64,000 nucleotides of DNA, from assembly GCA_947502145.1 (NCBI GenBank), contig CANMYO010000004.1, positions 248,001-312,000 on the forward strand. The letters run 5' to 3'. The notes beneath the pieces were generated by a model. That model was not told where the DNA came from. It made no database searches and saw only the letters and a program-made list of their open reading frames with translations. Positions 1 to 9,464 of the stretch are shown piece by piece; position 1 is the stretch's first letter; the number at the start of each line of letters is the position of its first letter. A program made the position numbers and the translations under genes. The DNA is from an uncultured Paracoccaceae bacterium. Its GTDB lineage: Bacteria; Pseudomonadota; Alphaproteobacteria; Rhodobacterales; Rhodobacteraceae.

Positions 1-1067
1 CCATCGGTCCAGGGGGCGACTTCAGACATATCCACGCCCGCCAGGTCGCAGAGCGTTGGGCAGACGTCGATGTTGCTAACCGGGTCAGTGACCAGACCGG
101 GTGCCATCGAGGGATCAGCAATCATCATCGGCACCCGCGATGAGCCGTCATAGAAGGACATCTTGAACCAGAGCCCGCGTTCGCCAAGCATGTCCCCGTG
201 ATCGGATACAAAGAGGATGGTCGCCTCCTGCCGGGTGTTTTCGAGCACTTCAAGCACTTCGCCAATCTTGTCGTCGAGATAGCTGATATTGGCAAAATAC
301 GCACGACGTGCGCGCTTGATCTGTTCTTGACTGATCTCGAAATTCTCGTGGTCATTGGCATCAAGGATGCGCTTGGAATGGGCGTCCTGTTCCGCATAGG
401 GCACGGGGCCGACGGTGGGTGTCAGGTGATCACAATCTTCGTAGAGATCCCAATATTTCTTGCGTGCGACGTAAGGGTCATGCGGGTGGGTGAAGCTGAC
501 GGTCAGGCACCAGGGGCGCTCATCATGTCCGCGGGCAAGATCATAGAGTTTACGGGTCGCGTGATAGGCAACCTCGTCATCATATTCCATCTGGTTGGTG
601 ATCTCGGCCACGCCGGCACCGGTGACCGACCCCATGTTGTGATACCACCAGTCGATCCGTTCGCCCGGCTTGCGATAATCCGGCGTCCAACCGAAATCGG
701 GCGGATAGACGTCCGTGGTCAGGCGCTCTTCGAAGCCGTGCAACTGATCTGCGCCGACAAAATGCATTTTGCCCGACAGGCAGGTCTGATACCCCGCACG
801 GCGCAAGTGGTGTGCATAGGTCGGGATCGCAGAGGCAAATTCCGCGGCGTTGTCATACACACCGGTGCGGCTGGGCAATTGGCCTGACATGAAAGAGGCA
901 CGCCCCGGAGCACAAAGCGGTGATGCGGTATAGGCGTTCTTGAACCGTGTTGAACGCGCCGCGAGCGCCTTGAGATTTGGCGCATGGAGCCATTCAGCCG
1001 GGCCGTCAGGGAACAGGGTTCCGTTCAGCTGATCGACCATGATGATCAGGATATTGGGTGCGCTCAT
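1..1067 (-). CDS. betC: Choline-sulfatase BetC (C-terminal part cut by window edge)
   Basis: Sulfatase-family enzyme that hydrolyses choline-O-sulfate to choline and sulfate in the cytoplasm, feeding glycine betaine synthesis. About 355 N-terminal codons are visible; the rest lies beyond the left edge. The protein opens MSAPNILIIMVDQL, the metal-binding start of sulfatases, and carries CAPGR at about residue 52, the Cys that becomes formylglycine. A later VSDHGDMLGERGLW segment is the second sulfatase metal motif. The start codon overlaps the betI stop by four bases (1064-1067), so the two are translationally coupled. The BetI neighbour makes choline-sulfatase far more likely than a generic arylsulfatase. 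Confidence 0.9.
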   Translation of the reverse strand, partial: MSAPNILIIMVDQLNGTLFPDGPAEWLHAPNLKALAARSTRFKNAYTASPLCAPGRASFMSGQLPSRTGVYDNAAEFASAIPTYAHHLRRAGYQTCLSGKMHFVGADQLHGFEERLTTDVYPPDFGWTPDYRKPGERIDWWYHNMGSVTGAGVAEITNQMEYDDEVAYHATRKLYDLARGHDERPWCLTVSFTHPHDPYVARKKYWDLYEDCDHLTPTVGPVPYAEQDAHSKRILDANDHENFEISQEQIKRARRAYFANISYLDDKIGEVLEVLENTRQEATILFVSDHGDMLGERGLWFKMSFYDGSSRVPMMIADPSMAPGLVTDPVSNIDVCPTLCDLAGVDMSEVAPWTD

Positions 1068-1633
1068 GATCCGTCCTTTACCAGTATGTTTAGAAGTTTC
1101 AGTGCCTTGGAGAGGGCATCGGCATCCGGCGCAGCAAGGGCGGCGCGGATGTAATATCCGTCGATGAGCGCCGCGAGCAGGTCTGCGGCCTCCTCGGGGT
1201 TGCTGATGATCGGGCGCAGCGCGTGGGTCAGATTTGACCGCAGCCGGCGTTGATAGAGGCGCAAGAGCCGCAACGCTTCCGGGCTGGTTTGTGCCCGCAC
1301 GTAGAAGGTCATCCAGGCGCTCACGTTGGCGGGCGCAAAACAGGACGGGGCAAAGTTGGCGGCGATGACGGCGCGCGCCCGGGTGTAGGGGTCATGTGCA
1401 TCGCGCAGGGCGGCAATCACCTCTTGGCGGAATTCACTGAGGATCTGGCGCATGGCCGCTTCAAAAATCTGGTCTTTTCCGCCGAAGTAATGATGCGCCA
1501 GCGCCGAGGACATACCTGCCCGCTTGGCAATCTTGCTGACGCTGACATCAAGTGACCCGCTGTCGCCCACCTCTGCGATTGTGGCCTGCACGAGGGCCGC
1601 GCGGCGGATGGGTTCCATCCCGATTTTTGGCAT
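1064..1633 (-). CDS. betI: TetR-family repressor BetI
   Basis: Choline-responsive repressor of betaine-synthesis genes. The 189-residue protein has an N-terminal TetR helix-turn-helix (about residues 8-60, with SVSKIAKRAGMSSALAHHYF and the following KDQIFEAAM) and a BetI-like C-terminal ligand domain. A GGAGG ribosome site lies about 7 bases before the ATG at 1633. It is the first gene of a betI-betC unit. A perfect palindrome 45-64 bases upstream is the expected operator, implying autoregulation relieved by choline. The length matches the family. Confidence 0.9.
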   Translation of the reverse strand: MPKIGMEPIRRAALVQATIAEVGDSGSLDVSVSKIAKRAGMSSALAHHYFGGKDQIFEAAMRQILSEFRQEVIAALRDAHDPYTRARAVIAANFAPSCFAPANVSAWMTFYVRAQTSPEALRLLRLYQRRLRSNLTHALRPIISNPEEAADLLAALIDGYYIRAALAAPDADALSKALKLLNILVKDGS

Positions 1634-1677
1634 GTTTCATCCTCCGGTCATTTAGACCAGCGGACATTAGGATATTT

Positions 1678-1697
1678 TTGATTGACTCGTCAATCAA
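1678..1697. promoter_or_regulatory. Probable BetI operator
   Basis: A perfect inverted repeat, TTGATTGA, four-base spacer CTCG, TCAATCAA, lies between betI and the next gene upstream. It resembles the ATTGATTG/CAAT-type sites bound by BetI in enterobacteria and rhizobia (family knowledge). The position suits repression of the leftward betI-betC promoter. Confidence 0.75.
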
Positions 1698-1770
1698 TAA
1701 AAAACCATGCGACCCCGATACCAGACCGGGGCCGTGATCGGCCAATGACTGTTTTAGCCCTCAGCCTGCC

Positions 1771-2784
1771 TCAGACGCTGGGCATTTGGGCCTTGGTGCT
1801 ATCAGGCTCACTGACCTTTTCCATCACGTTGATCGAGACATGCGGCCAGCGGATCAGCCCCCCCTGTGGGCTTTCGAAAAAGTCCAGCAAGATAAACTGA
1901 CTATAGGCCATCATCAATTCTGGCCCGCCATTGCCATCGTCCTGCATTTCCATAATCCAGAAGGTCGATTGCATCTCGGCCGCATTGGCCTGCCGGTTGA
2001 TAAACGGAATATTGCGGATGCCGGCAAGTTCCAGCGTCGTATCCAGATGCAGCACGGTTGTGCGCGACACATTCTGGGGCAGGAATTGCAACAGACCATT
2101 GGGGTTCACCGGGTTGAACCCGGGAAAATTCGGATCCGTGATCTCACCCTTGAAGGGATTATCTGCAAAGTGCTTGTAGGGCGACAAATAGGGATGATTG
2201 ATATCCGAAGTCGGCCCGTTCAACGGCAGCCCATCCGCGGCCGGGATCACCGGCGGGCCATCAATGATCTGCGACTGACCAATCGCAAGCGCGGCATCCC
2301 CATGCGGCACGGTGGCCAGACGGGCAATGTCGATATCGTTGGTCTTGAAGTTGGTCATGTTGAGGAACAGGCCGGGTTCGTGGTGGATTGCCAGATCCGG
2401 GCCGCCTTCGAGATTGCTTTCGGGTTTATCCCCCGCCGCGATCTGCTTGATCATCTGTTCATAATCCAGCGTCACGACCAATTGGTCGGTATTGGTGCTG
2501 GGGTTTTGGTCGCGATCGACACCGCGATTTGGCACACCCTTATCAACCAACGTGAATTTCAGTTCCTCGTTGTACTGGTTCATCAACAAGCGGTAATCCA
2601 GCGGCCCCTCACCACTGGCAAATGGCAGGGCAATCATGTTCCAGCCCCGCCCGCGCAGGGCGTCGGTATTTTTCCAAGTGCCGGGCAATAGCTTAAGCGG
2701 ACCCAGATCTTCGTCACCGGTTGTTGCGACTTCGACGCAACGCGCATTCGCGCGATAACGCTCTTCAAAATTGGCGCTCACCAT
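1771..2784 (-). CDS. Uncharacterised protein, possibly heme-binding beta-barrel (nitrobindin/FABP-like)
   Basis: A 337-residue protein with no signal peptide or membrane segment. I cannot name it firmly. The segment LGPLKLLPGTWKNTDALRG near residue 30 recalls the GTW motif that opens nitrobindin/THAP4-like heme-binding barrels. The rest is rich in beta-prone stretches and Asn/Pro loops (GPPVIPAADGLPLNGPTSDI). The ATG at 2784 is chosen because AAGGAG stands 7 bases before it; the reading frame extends to 2856 without a comparable site. It sits alone between betI and yebC on the same strand. Heme binding is a guess from one motif. Confidence 0.55.
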   Translation of the reverse strand: MVSANFEERYRANARCVEVATTGDEDLGPLKLLPGTWKNTDALRGRGWNMIALPFASGEGPLDYRLLMNQYNEELKFTLVDKGVPNRGVDRDQNPSTNTDQLVVTLDYEQMIKQIAAGDKPESNLEGGPDLAIHHEPGLFLNMTNFKTNDIDIARLATVPHGDAALAIGQSQIIDGPPVIPAADGLPLNGPTSDINHPYLSPYKHFADNPFKGEITDPNFPGFNPVNPNGLLQFLPQNVSRTTVLHLDTTLELAGIRNIPFINRQANAAEMQSTFWIMEMQDDGNGGPELMMAYSQFILLDFFESPQGGLIRWPHVSINVMEKVSEPDSTKAQMPSV

Positions 2785-2926
2785 AGCCAATCTCCTTTTT
2801 TGCAAATTGAATTTTCCAAAATCGAAATGCCCCGAAAAATAGTGGGGCAAAGCCATTCTAGCACCGCAAATGGGGCCGCCAAAGTCAGCAGGGGCTGACT
2901 TGACAGCGAATCACCGCGCACAAATG

Positions 2927-2956
2927 GAAACGGCGCGAGCCTGGCCGCGCCGTTTC
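2927..2956 (-). terminator. Stem-loop downstream of yebC
   Basis: Perfect 11-bp inverted repeat (GAAACGGCGCG and its complement) with an 8-base loop, 26 bases past the yebC stop. No clear T-run follows on the minus strand, so it may be a weak terminator or an mRNA-stabilising hairpin. Confidence 0.5.
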
Positions 2957-2981
2957 AATACTGAGAAATTCGCAAACGAAA

Positions 2982-3731
2982 TCAGCTGTTTCCGTAGGCT
3001 TCCATCACCTCGTCCGAGGCTTCGAAGTTGGTGGTGACCGTCTGCACGTCATCGTCGTCTTCCAGCGTCTCAACAAGCCGCATCAACTTGGTCAGGCCAT
3101 CGAGGTCCAGTTCCGTGGTAGTGGTTGGTTGCCAGATCAGCTTGGTGCTTTCGCTTTCGCCCAGGGCCGCCTCTAGCGCGTTGGATACGTCGTTAAGGTC
3201 TGTGTCAGCACAGATGATGACATGTGCGCCTTCATCGGACTGCACATCCTCGGCACCTGCCTCGATCGCTGCCATCATCATTGTATCCTCGTCGCCAGCG
3301 TCGGCGGGATAGATGATCTGGCCCTTGCGGTCGAACATGAACCCCACGCTGCCGGTTTCGCCAAGGTTGCCACCGTTCTTGGAAAACGTCGAACGCACGG
3401 TTGATGCCGTGCGGTTGCGGTTGTCAGTCATCGCCTCGACGATCACCGCCACGCCATTGGGGCCGTAGCCTTCGTAGCGGATTTCGTCATAGTTTTCAGC
3501 GTCGCCGCCCGTGGCCTTGTTGATCGCGCGTTCGATCACGTCCTTGGGCACCGAGACCGATTTCGCCTCTTTCACGGCCAGACGCAGACGCGGGTTCTTG
3601 TCGGGGTCGGGATCGCCCATTTTGGCGGCGACTGTGATCTCTTTGGACATCTTGCTGAACACCTTGGCGCGCAGCTTGTCCTGACGCCCTTTGCGATGTT
3701 GAATATTTGCCCATTTGGAGTGGCCGGCCAT
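2982..3731 (-). CDS. yebC: YebC/PmpR-family protein
   Basis: 249 residues, full length for the YebC family, beginning [15 protein letters not shown], the near-invariant N-terminus. Family members include transcription regulators such as PmpR, and recent work implicates YebC proteins in translation of proline-rich stretches; which applies here cannot be told from sequence. An acidic stretch (LEDDDDVQT) near the C-terminus is typical. A GAGG ribosome site precedes the ATG. The gene is separated by 76 bases from the operon upstream and followed by a stem-loop. Confidence 0.92.
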   Translation of the reverse strand: MAGHSKWANIQHRKGRQDKLRAKVFSKMSKEITVAAKMGDPDPDKNPRLRLAVKEAKSVSVPKDVIERAINKATGGDAENYDEIRYEGYGPNGVAVIVEAMTDNRNRTASTVRSTFSKNGGNLGETGSVGFMFDRKGQIIYPADAGDEDTMMMAAIEAGAEDVQSDEGAHVIICADTDLNDVSNALEAALGESESTKLIWQPTTTTELDLDGLTKLMRLVETLEDDDDVQTVTTNFEASDEVMEAYGNS

Positions 3732-3807
3732 TGAGAACCTCGTCTGAAAATATGGCTAAATCTGCGCCTCTATAGGGCATCGTACCGCCCTGCCGCAAGC
3801 CCGGCCA

Positions 3808-5589
3808 CTAGAGCGGCCAGATAAAGGGGATCACAAAGCTGACGATTGGCGCAAGCGTCAGGTTCAGCGGGATGCCGAACCGCAGGAAGTCGCTGAATTT
3901 GTATCCGCCGGGACCATAGACAAGCGTATTGGTCTGATAGCCGATGGGGGTCGCAAAACTGGCACTTGCCGCGATCATCACGGCCACGACCAGCGGACGG
4001 GGGTCGACGCCAAGCGCCTGCGCCAGCCCAATGGCGATTGGCGTCATCACAACAGCGACAGCGTTGTTGCTGACCAGTTCGGTCAAGATCGATGCCATAG
4101 CATAGACCGCAAGGACAACAAGAAACGGCGGCAGGGCCTGCATGCCCGGGGAAACAAGCGCGGCGATCATTTCCACCGCGCCCGATGATTGCAAAGCAGC
4201 CCCCACACCGAGCATGGCAAAGATCAGCGCCAGAAGTTGCCCGTCGATGTTTGCAAAGGCCTCTTCTGCGTCAATGCAGCCGGTCATGAGCACAATCGTG
4301 ACACCGACCATGGCAAGCAGCAGGATGGGGGCCACGTTGAAAGCCGCAAGCCCAACCACCCCCAACAGCACTGCAAGCGCAATTGGGGCATGGGCCCTGC
4401 GGTAGGCCCGCGCAGAGGGTTTGGACACATCGCCAAGGTTCATGTCCAGACTAAGTCGGGCGATGTCTTCGGGCGCACCTTCCAGCAAAAGCGTGTCACC
4501 GACGCGGACCACAACGTCATCAATCTGGCCGCCGATGTTAGTGTCGCGACGATGCAAGGCCAGCGTATAGACGGCATAACGACGACGCAGACGCATGTTG
4601 GAAAGGCGGCGTCCGACCATGCGGCAATCGGGCGTGATCAGCACCTCAACCGTTGTGGTTTCAACGGCTGATACCTGATCGACCCGGCGCAGGTCTTTGG
4701 TTTGCTGAAGCGACAAGAGCTCTGTCATCTCGGTGCGCAGGACGATACGGTCGCCGACTTCAAGCGTGACGGCCTTGAGGTTGCGCCGCAGTGAGGCGTC
4801 CCCCCGCACAACGTCAATCAGCCGCACCCCATCGCGTTGAAACAGTTTTACATCAAGGACTTCGCGCCCAATCAGGTTGCTGTCGGGCGGGATCACCGCT
4901 TCGGAGAAGAACCGCATTTTGGACCGGTCCGAGAGCATCGCCCCCATGCTGGTTCGATCCGGCAACATCCGTGGTGCCGCAAAATAGAGATAGGCAAAGG
5001 TCCAAAGCACGACGACAAGGCCGATGGGAAAAATTTCAACAATTCCAAAAGGTTCAAGCCCATGGCTGCGCGCGACCCCATCCACCAGAAGATTGGTCGA
5101 CGTGCCAAGCAAGGTCATCGTGCCACCCACAATCGCCGCATAGGACAGCGGGATCAGCAGTTTGGAAGCTGACGTGCCAAGGGTGCGTGACAGTTGCACA
5201 AAGATCGGGATCATCACCACGACCAACGGCGTATTGTTCATGATCGCGCTCGCTGCGGCGACAAACACCAGTGATCCGCCGACGGCCAGTGCCGGGGATG
5301 TCGCGGCGGTCCGCTCTGCCATTTGCGTAAGAGCGTTCAGCGCCCCGGTACGGACCAACGCGCCAACGATCACAAACATCGCCGCAATCGTCCAAGGCGC
5401 CGGGTTGGCAAAAACCATCACCGCGTCGTCATAGGACAGCACGCCTGTCACCAGCAGCAATGACACGCCGATCATCGCGACAACTTCGGTGGGATAGATT
5501 TCGCGCAAGAACATCACGAACATCACAACCACAACCGCGATGGTCAAAAAGGCGCCCTGTGTTTGGGTCAGGCTGATGAAATCGCTCAT
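3808..5589 (-). CDS. SLC13-type permease with two TrkA-C (RCK_C) domains
   Basis: 593-residue inner-membrane transporter of the divalent anion:Na+ symporter/CitT-like superfamily. N-terminal membrane helices (about 15-200) include MNNTPLVVVMIP. Two cytoplasmic TrkA-C modules follow (about 215-300 and 305-390), each ending in VGD...L. A second membrane half contains SNNAVAVVMTPIAIGLA. Family members move sulfate, dicarboxylates or similar anions with Na+; the substrate is not evident here. Its ATG overlaps the stop of the upstream exporter gene by four bases. It is the last gene of the mgtE-led unit. Confidence 0.85.
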   Translation of the reverse strand: MSDFISLTQTQGAFLTIAVVVVMFVMFLREIYPTEVVAMIGVSLLLVTGVLSYDDAVMVFANPAPWTIAAMFVIVGALVRTGALNALTQMAERTAATSPALAVGGSLVFVAAASAIMNNTPLVVVMIPIFVQLSRTLGTSASKLLIPLSYAAIVGGTMTLLGTSTNLLVDGVARSHGLEPFGIVEIFPIGLVVVLWTFAYLYFAAPRMLPDRTSMGAMLSDRSKMRFFSEAVIPPDSNLIGREVLDVKLFQRDGVRLIDVVRGDASLRRNLKAVTLEVGDRIVLRTEMTELLSLQQTKDLRRVDQVSAVETTTVEVLITPDCRMVGRRLSNMRLRRRYAVYTLALHRRDTNIGGQIDDVVVRVGDTLLLEGAPEDIARLSLDMNLGDVSKPSARAYRRAHAPIALAVLLGVVGLAAFNVAPILLLAMVGVTIVLMTGCIDAEEAFANIDGQLLALIFAMLGVGAALQSSGAVEMIAALVSPGMQALPPFLVVLAVYAMASILTELVSNNAVAVVMTPIAIGLAQALGVDPRPLVVAVMIAASASFATPIGYQTNTLVYGPGGYKFSDFLRFGIPLNLTLAPIVSFVIPFIWPL

Positions 5590-6530
5590 TTCGATCCCGG
5601 CAATTGGTCCGGGTTACTGTCGCCTGCACTTTCACGTGAGGCAACCCCGGGGCGCGGTTGGACCACCAGCAGCCCCAAAAGCATCAGGGCAAGCGCCGCC
5701 CAAATCCACAGCGAATACCGTTCGCCCAGGATCATCATGGCCCAGATGACCCCAAAACCGGTCACCAGATAGCTGACCTGCCCCGCAAATACTGCCCCTG
5801 CCCTGCCCACGAGCCAGACATAGGACACATAGACAACCGCATGGATAACCGATGAGGCGATCATCGTTGCGTCAGCCAATTGGAACGGCGGCTTTGGCAC
5901 AAAGAAATGCCCGGTGCTAATCGCCAGTGGCAAGGAAATGATTGCGCCAACGACAGAGGCACCAAAAAGCACTTCGACCGGGTCGAGCCCGGCCGTACCC
6001 CAACGGGCGACAATGTTCCCTTCCAGCGCGTAGCAAAGCGGCGCAATCAACGCCAAGGGCAGAAAGGCAACCATGGCGCGGTCGGGCAGGCTGGCTTCGG
6101 GCAACGCAATTAAGGCGACCGCTACCATGCCAATGACCAGCCCAAAAAGACGGATCGGCGAAAACTGCTCATTGCCCAGCGCAATTGCAATGGGAAAGGC
6201 CATCATCGGAATCGAGGACAGCACAATCGACGTGATCCCCGAGGGCAGATGAAAGATCGCGCGAAAGCTGGCGCTATTGGGCACAATTGTGCCCAGCATG
6301 GCAATCAGGACCCAGAAGCCAATCGTTCTTGAGGTGACCGGAATCCGCCCCAGACGGCGGTAAAGCATGGCGCCAAGCACGATCACACCAACAACAAGCT
6401 GCCAGAAAACCAGCCCAAGTGGCGCGTAACCGGCGGATACGGTGATCTTGGACAGGGGCTGTGTCAGACCCCAGCCAGCGCCAAGCAGAATCAGGATGCC
6501 TGTCAGATGCCAGTTGTTTGCCCCAATCAT
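5586..6530 (-). CDS. EamA/DMT-family transporter
   Basis: 314-residue membrane protein with about ten hydrophobic segments in two EamA halves, typical of drug/metabolite exporters. The first half has the characteristic SKITVSAGYAPLGLVFWQ, and the second ends in WIWAALALMLLGLLVV. The substrate is unknown. Four-base stop/start overlaps couple it to the YmdB-type gene upstream and to the SLC13-type permease downstream. Confidence 0.85.
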   Translation of the reverse strand: MIGANNWHLTGILILLGAGWGLTQPLSKITVSAGYAPLGLVFWQLVVGVIVLGAMLYRRLGRIPVTSRTIGFWVLIAMLGTIVPNSASFRAIFHLPSGITSIVLSSIPMMAFPIAIALGNEQFSPIRLFGLVIGMVAVALIALPEASLPDRAMVAFLPLALIAPLCYALEGNIVARWGTAGLDPVEVLFGASVVGAIISLPLAISTGHFFVPKPPFQLADATMIASSVIHAVVYVSYVWLVGRAGAVFAGQVSYLVTGFGVIWAMMILGERYSLWIWAALALMLLGLLVVQPRPGVASRESAGDSNPDQLPGSK

Positions 6531-7342
6531 GCGGGGCCAGCTTGCGGCAGCAATCCACCTTGCCGCACCATCTCGATACGGGTCGCCATGCCGGTCCGAT
6601 CATCCGTCTCGACGTAAAGACCCGACAGCGTCGCCGCCCCGCCCGCAGGTGTAAACCGCGACTTGGGCATGCCGGTGATAAAACGGCGCATGGGTTCGGC
6701 CTTGTCCATGCCGATGACCGAATTGTAGTCGCCGCACATGCCAGCATCAGACAGATAAGCCGTTCCGCCAGGCAATATCATCGCATCAGCGGTGGGGACA
6801 TGGGTGTGTGTCCCGACAACGATGCTGGCGCGGCCATCGCAAAAATGTCCCATCGCCATCTTTTCAGAGGTCGCTTCGCAATGGATGTCAATCAGCGAGG
6901 CCTGTACCGCGCCGCCCATGGGAAATTGCTTGAGAACCGGATCAAGGGCCGAAAACGGATCATCAAAGGGACGTTTCATGAAGACCTGTCCAAGAGCTTG
7001 CGCCACAAGAATCTTGCGTCCGCGCGCATCCGTGAAAACGCGTGCGCCAGCACCCGGGGCAGCCTTGGAGAAATTCAGCGGTCGCAGGATGCGAGGCTCT
7101 TTGTCGACAAAGGACATCATGTCCTTTTGATCGAAGGCATGGTCACCAAGTGTGATCACATCCGCCCCGGATTCCAGCAGCAGCTGCGCGTGATCCGGTG
7201 ACAACCCGTGCCCGGAGGTTGCGTTTTCACCGTTCACCACAACAAAGTCGAGCCGCCAATCTGCCCGCAATGTGGCAAGATGCTCTCTGATTGCTGTGCG
7301 GCCTGTGCGGCCCATGACATCGCCAAGAAAGAGTATTTTCAT
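6527..7342 (-). CDS. YmdB-type metallophosphoesterase (TIGR00282 family)
   Basis: 271-residue calcineurin-like phosphoesterase. MKILFLGDVMGRTGR holds the first metal ligands, VVNGENATSGHG the Asn-Glu motif, and GTHTHVPTADA the late His pair. Bacillus YmdB hydrolyses 2',3'-cyclic nucleotides and affects biofilm choice, and the alphaproteobacterial members share the whole fold. The start is set at 7342 because all family members begin MKILF and GAGGTG lies just before; an in-frame start six codons earlier exists. Located 72 bases after the cyclo-ligase gene. Confidence 0.88.
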   Translation of the reverse strand: MKILFLGDVMGRTGRTAIREHLATLRADWRLDFVVVNGENATSGHGLSPDHAQLLLESGADVITLGDHAFDQKDMMSFVDKEPRILRPLNFSKAAPGAGARVFTDARGRKILVAQALGQVFMKRPFDDPFSALDPVLKQFPMGGAVQASLIDIHCEATSEKMAMGHFCDGRASIVVGTHTHVPTADAMILPGGTAYLSDAGMCGDYNSVIGMDKAEPMRRFITGMPKSRFTPAGGAATLSGLYVETDDRTGMATRIEMVRQGGLLPQAGPA

Positions 7343-7414
7343 GACACCTCTGTTATGCACAGCTTGAATGTTCTGCCAGCAATAAATTGCAGGCCGTGCG
7401 AGCCAGGGCTGTGA

Positions 7415-7978
7415 TCAGCGGCCAGATGGCGTGATGATTTCCGTTTCCGTAACAATCAGGTCAAGCGGTTGATCGGTGCGTTCAAGCGGCAGATCATCTG
7501 CCTGCTGCGCGGCGTAGGCATAGCCGATGGCCATGACCGGACCGCGCGCGCGGAGACCCTCGAGCGTGCGGTCGTAAAAGCCACCACCATACCCAAGTCG
7601 CCCGCCGCTGCGATCAAAGGCCACAAGTGGCACGATGACGATTTCGGGCACCATCCATTCGCCGTTTTCGGGGACACTGGCGCCAAATGGGCCCGGCACC
7701 ATCGTGCAATCGGGCGTCCAGACCCGGAATTGCAATGGCTGGCCCGCCCCCATGATGATCGGCATACCAACCAGACCATGTGCTGCCGCCTCTTCCATGG
7801 CAGGTGTCGGGTCAATTTCAGTACGCATTTGCGCATATCCCGCCAGTGGTACGCCGCGGTAGCCGGCCAGAACCTCTGACAGGTGGCCCGCGGCGCTGAT
7901 CTGAGGGTCATGGGCGGCCTTGCGACGGGCAAATGCCGCAGCGCGTGCGGCGTCTTTTCTATCGGTCAGAGTAGCCAT
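7415..7978 (-). CDS. 5-formyltetrahydrofolate cyclo-ligase
   Basis: 187-residue enzyme converting 5-formyl-THF to 5,10-methenyl-THF with ATP, salvaging a folate storage form. Family signatures are the basic N-terminus (DRKDAARAAAFARRKAA) and the nucleotide/folate loop LVAFDRSGGRLGYGGGFYDR at about residues 120-140. Its start overlaps the end of mgtE by 13 bases. No 6S RNA was found beside it, although that RNA often neighbours this gene in proteobacteria. Confidence 0.93.
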   Translation of the reverse strand: MATLTDRKDAARAAAFARRKAAHDPQISAAGHLSEVLAGYRGVPLAGYAQMRTEIDPTPAMEEAAAHGLVGMPIIMGAGQPLQFRVWTPDCTMVPGPFGASVPENGEWMVPEIVIVPLVAFDRSGGRLGYGGGFYDRTLEGLRARGPVMAIGYAYAAQQADDLPLERTDQPLDLIVTETEIITPSGR

Positions 7979-9360
7979 GCCGCCGCCAATCCCAAGAATG
8001 CAAAAAATCCGACCACATCCGTGACAGTTGTCACAAAAGCACCGGATGCCAAAGCTGGGTCAATCCCGAGTTTTTCCAGCAGGATTGGAATCCCTGTCCC
8101 CGCCAGACCCGCCACAACAAGGTTAATCACCATGGCTACGGCAATGACCAGTCCCAACATCGGTGACCCGAACCAGACGACGCCGACAATGCCCATCACG
8201 ACCGCGAAGGCGAGGCCATTGATCAGCCCGACGATCACCTCTCGTCGGATCACACGCCAGACATTGGCCCCGGTCAGATCGCGGGTTGCAAGGGCACGAA
8301 CAGCGACCGTGAGGCTTTGCGTGCCAGCATTGCCACCCATCGAGGCAACAATTGGCATCAGCACCGCGAGGGCCACGAAGCCGGAAATGGTTGATTCAAA
8401 TAATGAAATCACCAACGAAGCTAGAATCGCGGTGACAAGGTTGACCGCAAGCCAAGGAAACCGCTGTTTTGTGGTCTCAATCACGCGGTCTGACAGTGAC
8501 CCTTCGCCGACACCGGCCAGGCGCAAGAGATCCTCCTGGGCCTCTTCCTCGAGGAAGGCCATCGCGTCGTCAATTGTAATCACACCAACGACGCGGTCAT
8601 CATCGTCCACCACGGGCGCGGTGATCATATGATAGTGGTTAATCGCCTGGGCGACATCTTCAACATCCTGCGCAACATGAAAAGTGCGAAAGCTGTCTTC
8701 GATCAGGTCGCGCAATGCCATTGACCGGGGGTGGCTGAGGACACGGCCCAGCGTGACGTAACCGACGGCCTTGAGTCGAGGATCGACCAGGATGATGTGA
8801 TAAAACTGATCGGGCAACGCAACATCAGAGCGCAGGTAATCGATGGTTTCTCCAACCGTCCAGTGTTCCGGCGCGCGTACCAGCTCCACCTGCATGTGGC
8901 GACCGGCGGATTCTTCGGGGTAGGACAGCGATTGTTCGACAACGACCCGGTCGGTGGGGTCCAGCGCGCCAAGCACCGCCTCTTGCTGTTCCTCGTCCAG
9001 ATATTCGACCAGATCGACAACATCATCGGAATCCAGGTCTCGGACCGCTTCGGCAAGTTCATCCGGTTCAAGCGTTTCGATGATTTCTTCGCGCAGACCT
9101 TCGTCGAGTTCGGACAGAACATCGCCATCCATCCCACCTTTCCACACCGCAAGAAGCGCGCGGCGCTCGCGGTCGTCGATCTGTTCGATCAGGTGCGCAA
9201 CATCGGCAGGGTGCAGCGGGTCAAGCAGATCGTTGACGGTGGTTGCATCGTTGATCCGGACGGCTTCGAGCACTTCGTCCAACAGGATTTCCGAGACGCC
9301 AAATGCCTCTTCTTCGTCCTCTGCACCCGTGGAGGCGGTCTGATCTTCCATTTGCTGCAT
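7966..9360 (-). CDS. mgtE: Magnesium transporter MgtE
   Basis: 464-residue Mg2+ channel. A soluble acidic N-domain (about 20-130, with LHPADVAHLIEQ) is followed by two CBS domains (about 150-270) that sense cytosolic Mg2+. Five membrane helices follow (about 295-464), with MPIVASMGGNAGTQSLTVAVR forming the pore-lining signature. The ATG at 9360 is favoured because AGGGGG stands six bases upstream, over a start ten codons earlier. It heads a five-gene leftward operon and is divergent from guaD. No Mg2+ leader RNA was recognised in the short gap. Confidence 0.93.
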   Translation of the reverse strand: MQQMEDQTASTGAEDEEEAFGVSEILLDEVLEAVRINDATTVNDLLDPLHPADVAHLIEQIDDRERRALLAVWKGGMDGDVLSELDEGLREEIIETLEPDELAEAVRDLDSDDVVDLVEYLDEEQQEAVLGALDPTDRVVVEQSLSYPEESAGRHMQVELVRAPEHWTVGETIDYLRSDVALPDQFYHIILVDPRLKAVGYVTLGRVLSHPRSMALRDLIEDSFRTFHVAQDVEDVAQAINHYHMITAPVVDDDDRVVGVITIDDAMAFLEEEAQEDLLRLAGVGEGSLSDRVIETTKQRFPWLAVNLVTAILASLVISLFESTISGFVALAVLMPIVASMGGNAGTQSLTVAVRALATRDLTGANVWRVIRREVIVGLINGLAFAVVMGIVGVVWFGSPMLGLVIAVAMVINLVVAGLAGTGIPILLEKLGIDPALASGAFVTTVTDVVGFFAFLGLAAAWLL

Positions 9361-9464
9361 CCGTGCCCCCTGACCTGCCAGTTGCAACATAGCTGCGCGC
9401 CGCGATCACACAACCGTTGCTTTGCGAATTGTGGATGTCACAGCGCAGGATTAGGGTGGCCAAT

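Noticed and set aside
198-887. Long plus-strand open frame (229 residues) opposite betC
   Set aside because: It lies wholly inside the choline-sulfatase gene on the other strand, which has the formylglycine and metal motifs; the plus-strand product has no recognisable features.
1786-2691. Plus-strand frame of 301 residues opposite the gene at 1771-2784
   Set aside because: The minus-strand gene has an AAGGAG site and protein-like composition; the plus-strand translation is rich in Arg, His and Gln, typical of antisense frames in GC-rich DNA.
4791-5243. Arg/Pro-rich plus-strand frames inside the SLC13-type permease gene
   Set aside because: Composition is that of out-of-frame translation; the permease frame is full length and has membrane helices and TrkA-C domains.
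7343-7414. Looked for 6S RNA beside the 5-formyl-THF cyclo-ligase gene
   Set aside because: Only 72 bases are free downstream and the upstream side overlaps mgtE; no 6S-like long hairpin fits.
9361-9464. Search for an Mg2+-sensing leader RNA ahead of mgtE
   Set aside because: The gap to the divergent guaD gene is about 100 bases and shows no M-box-like structure.
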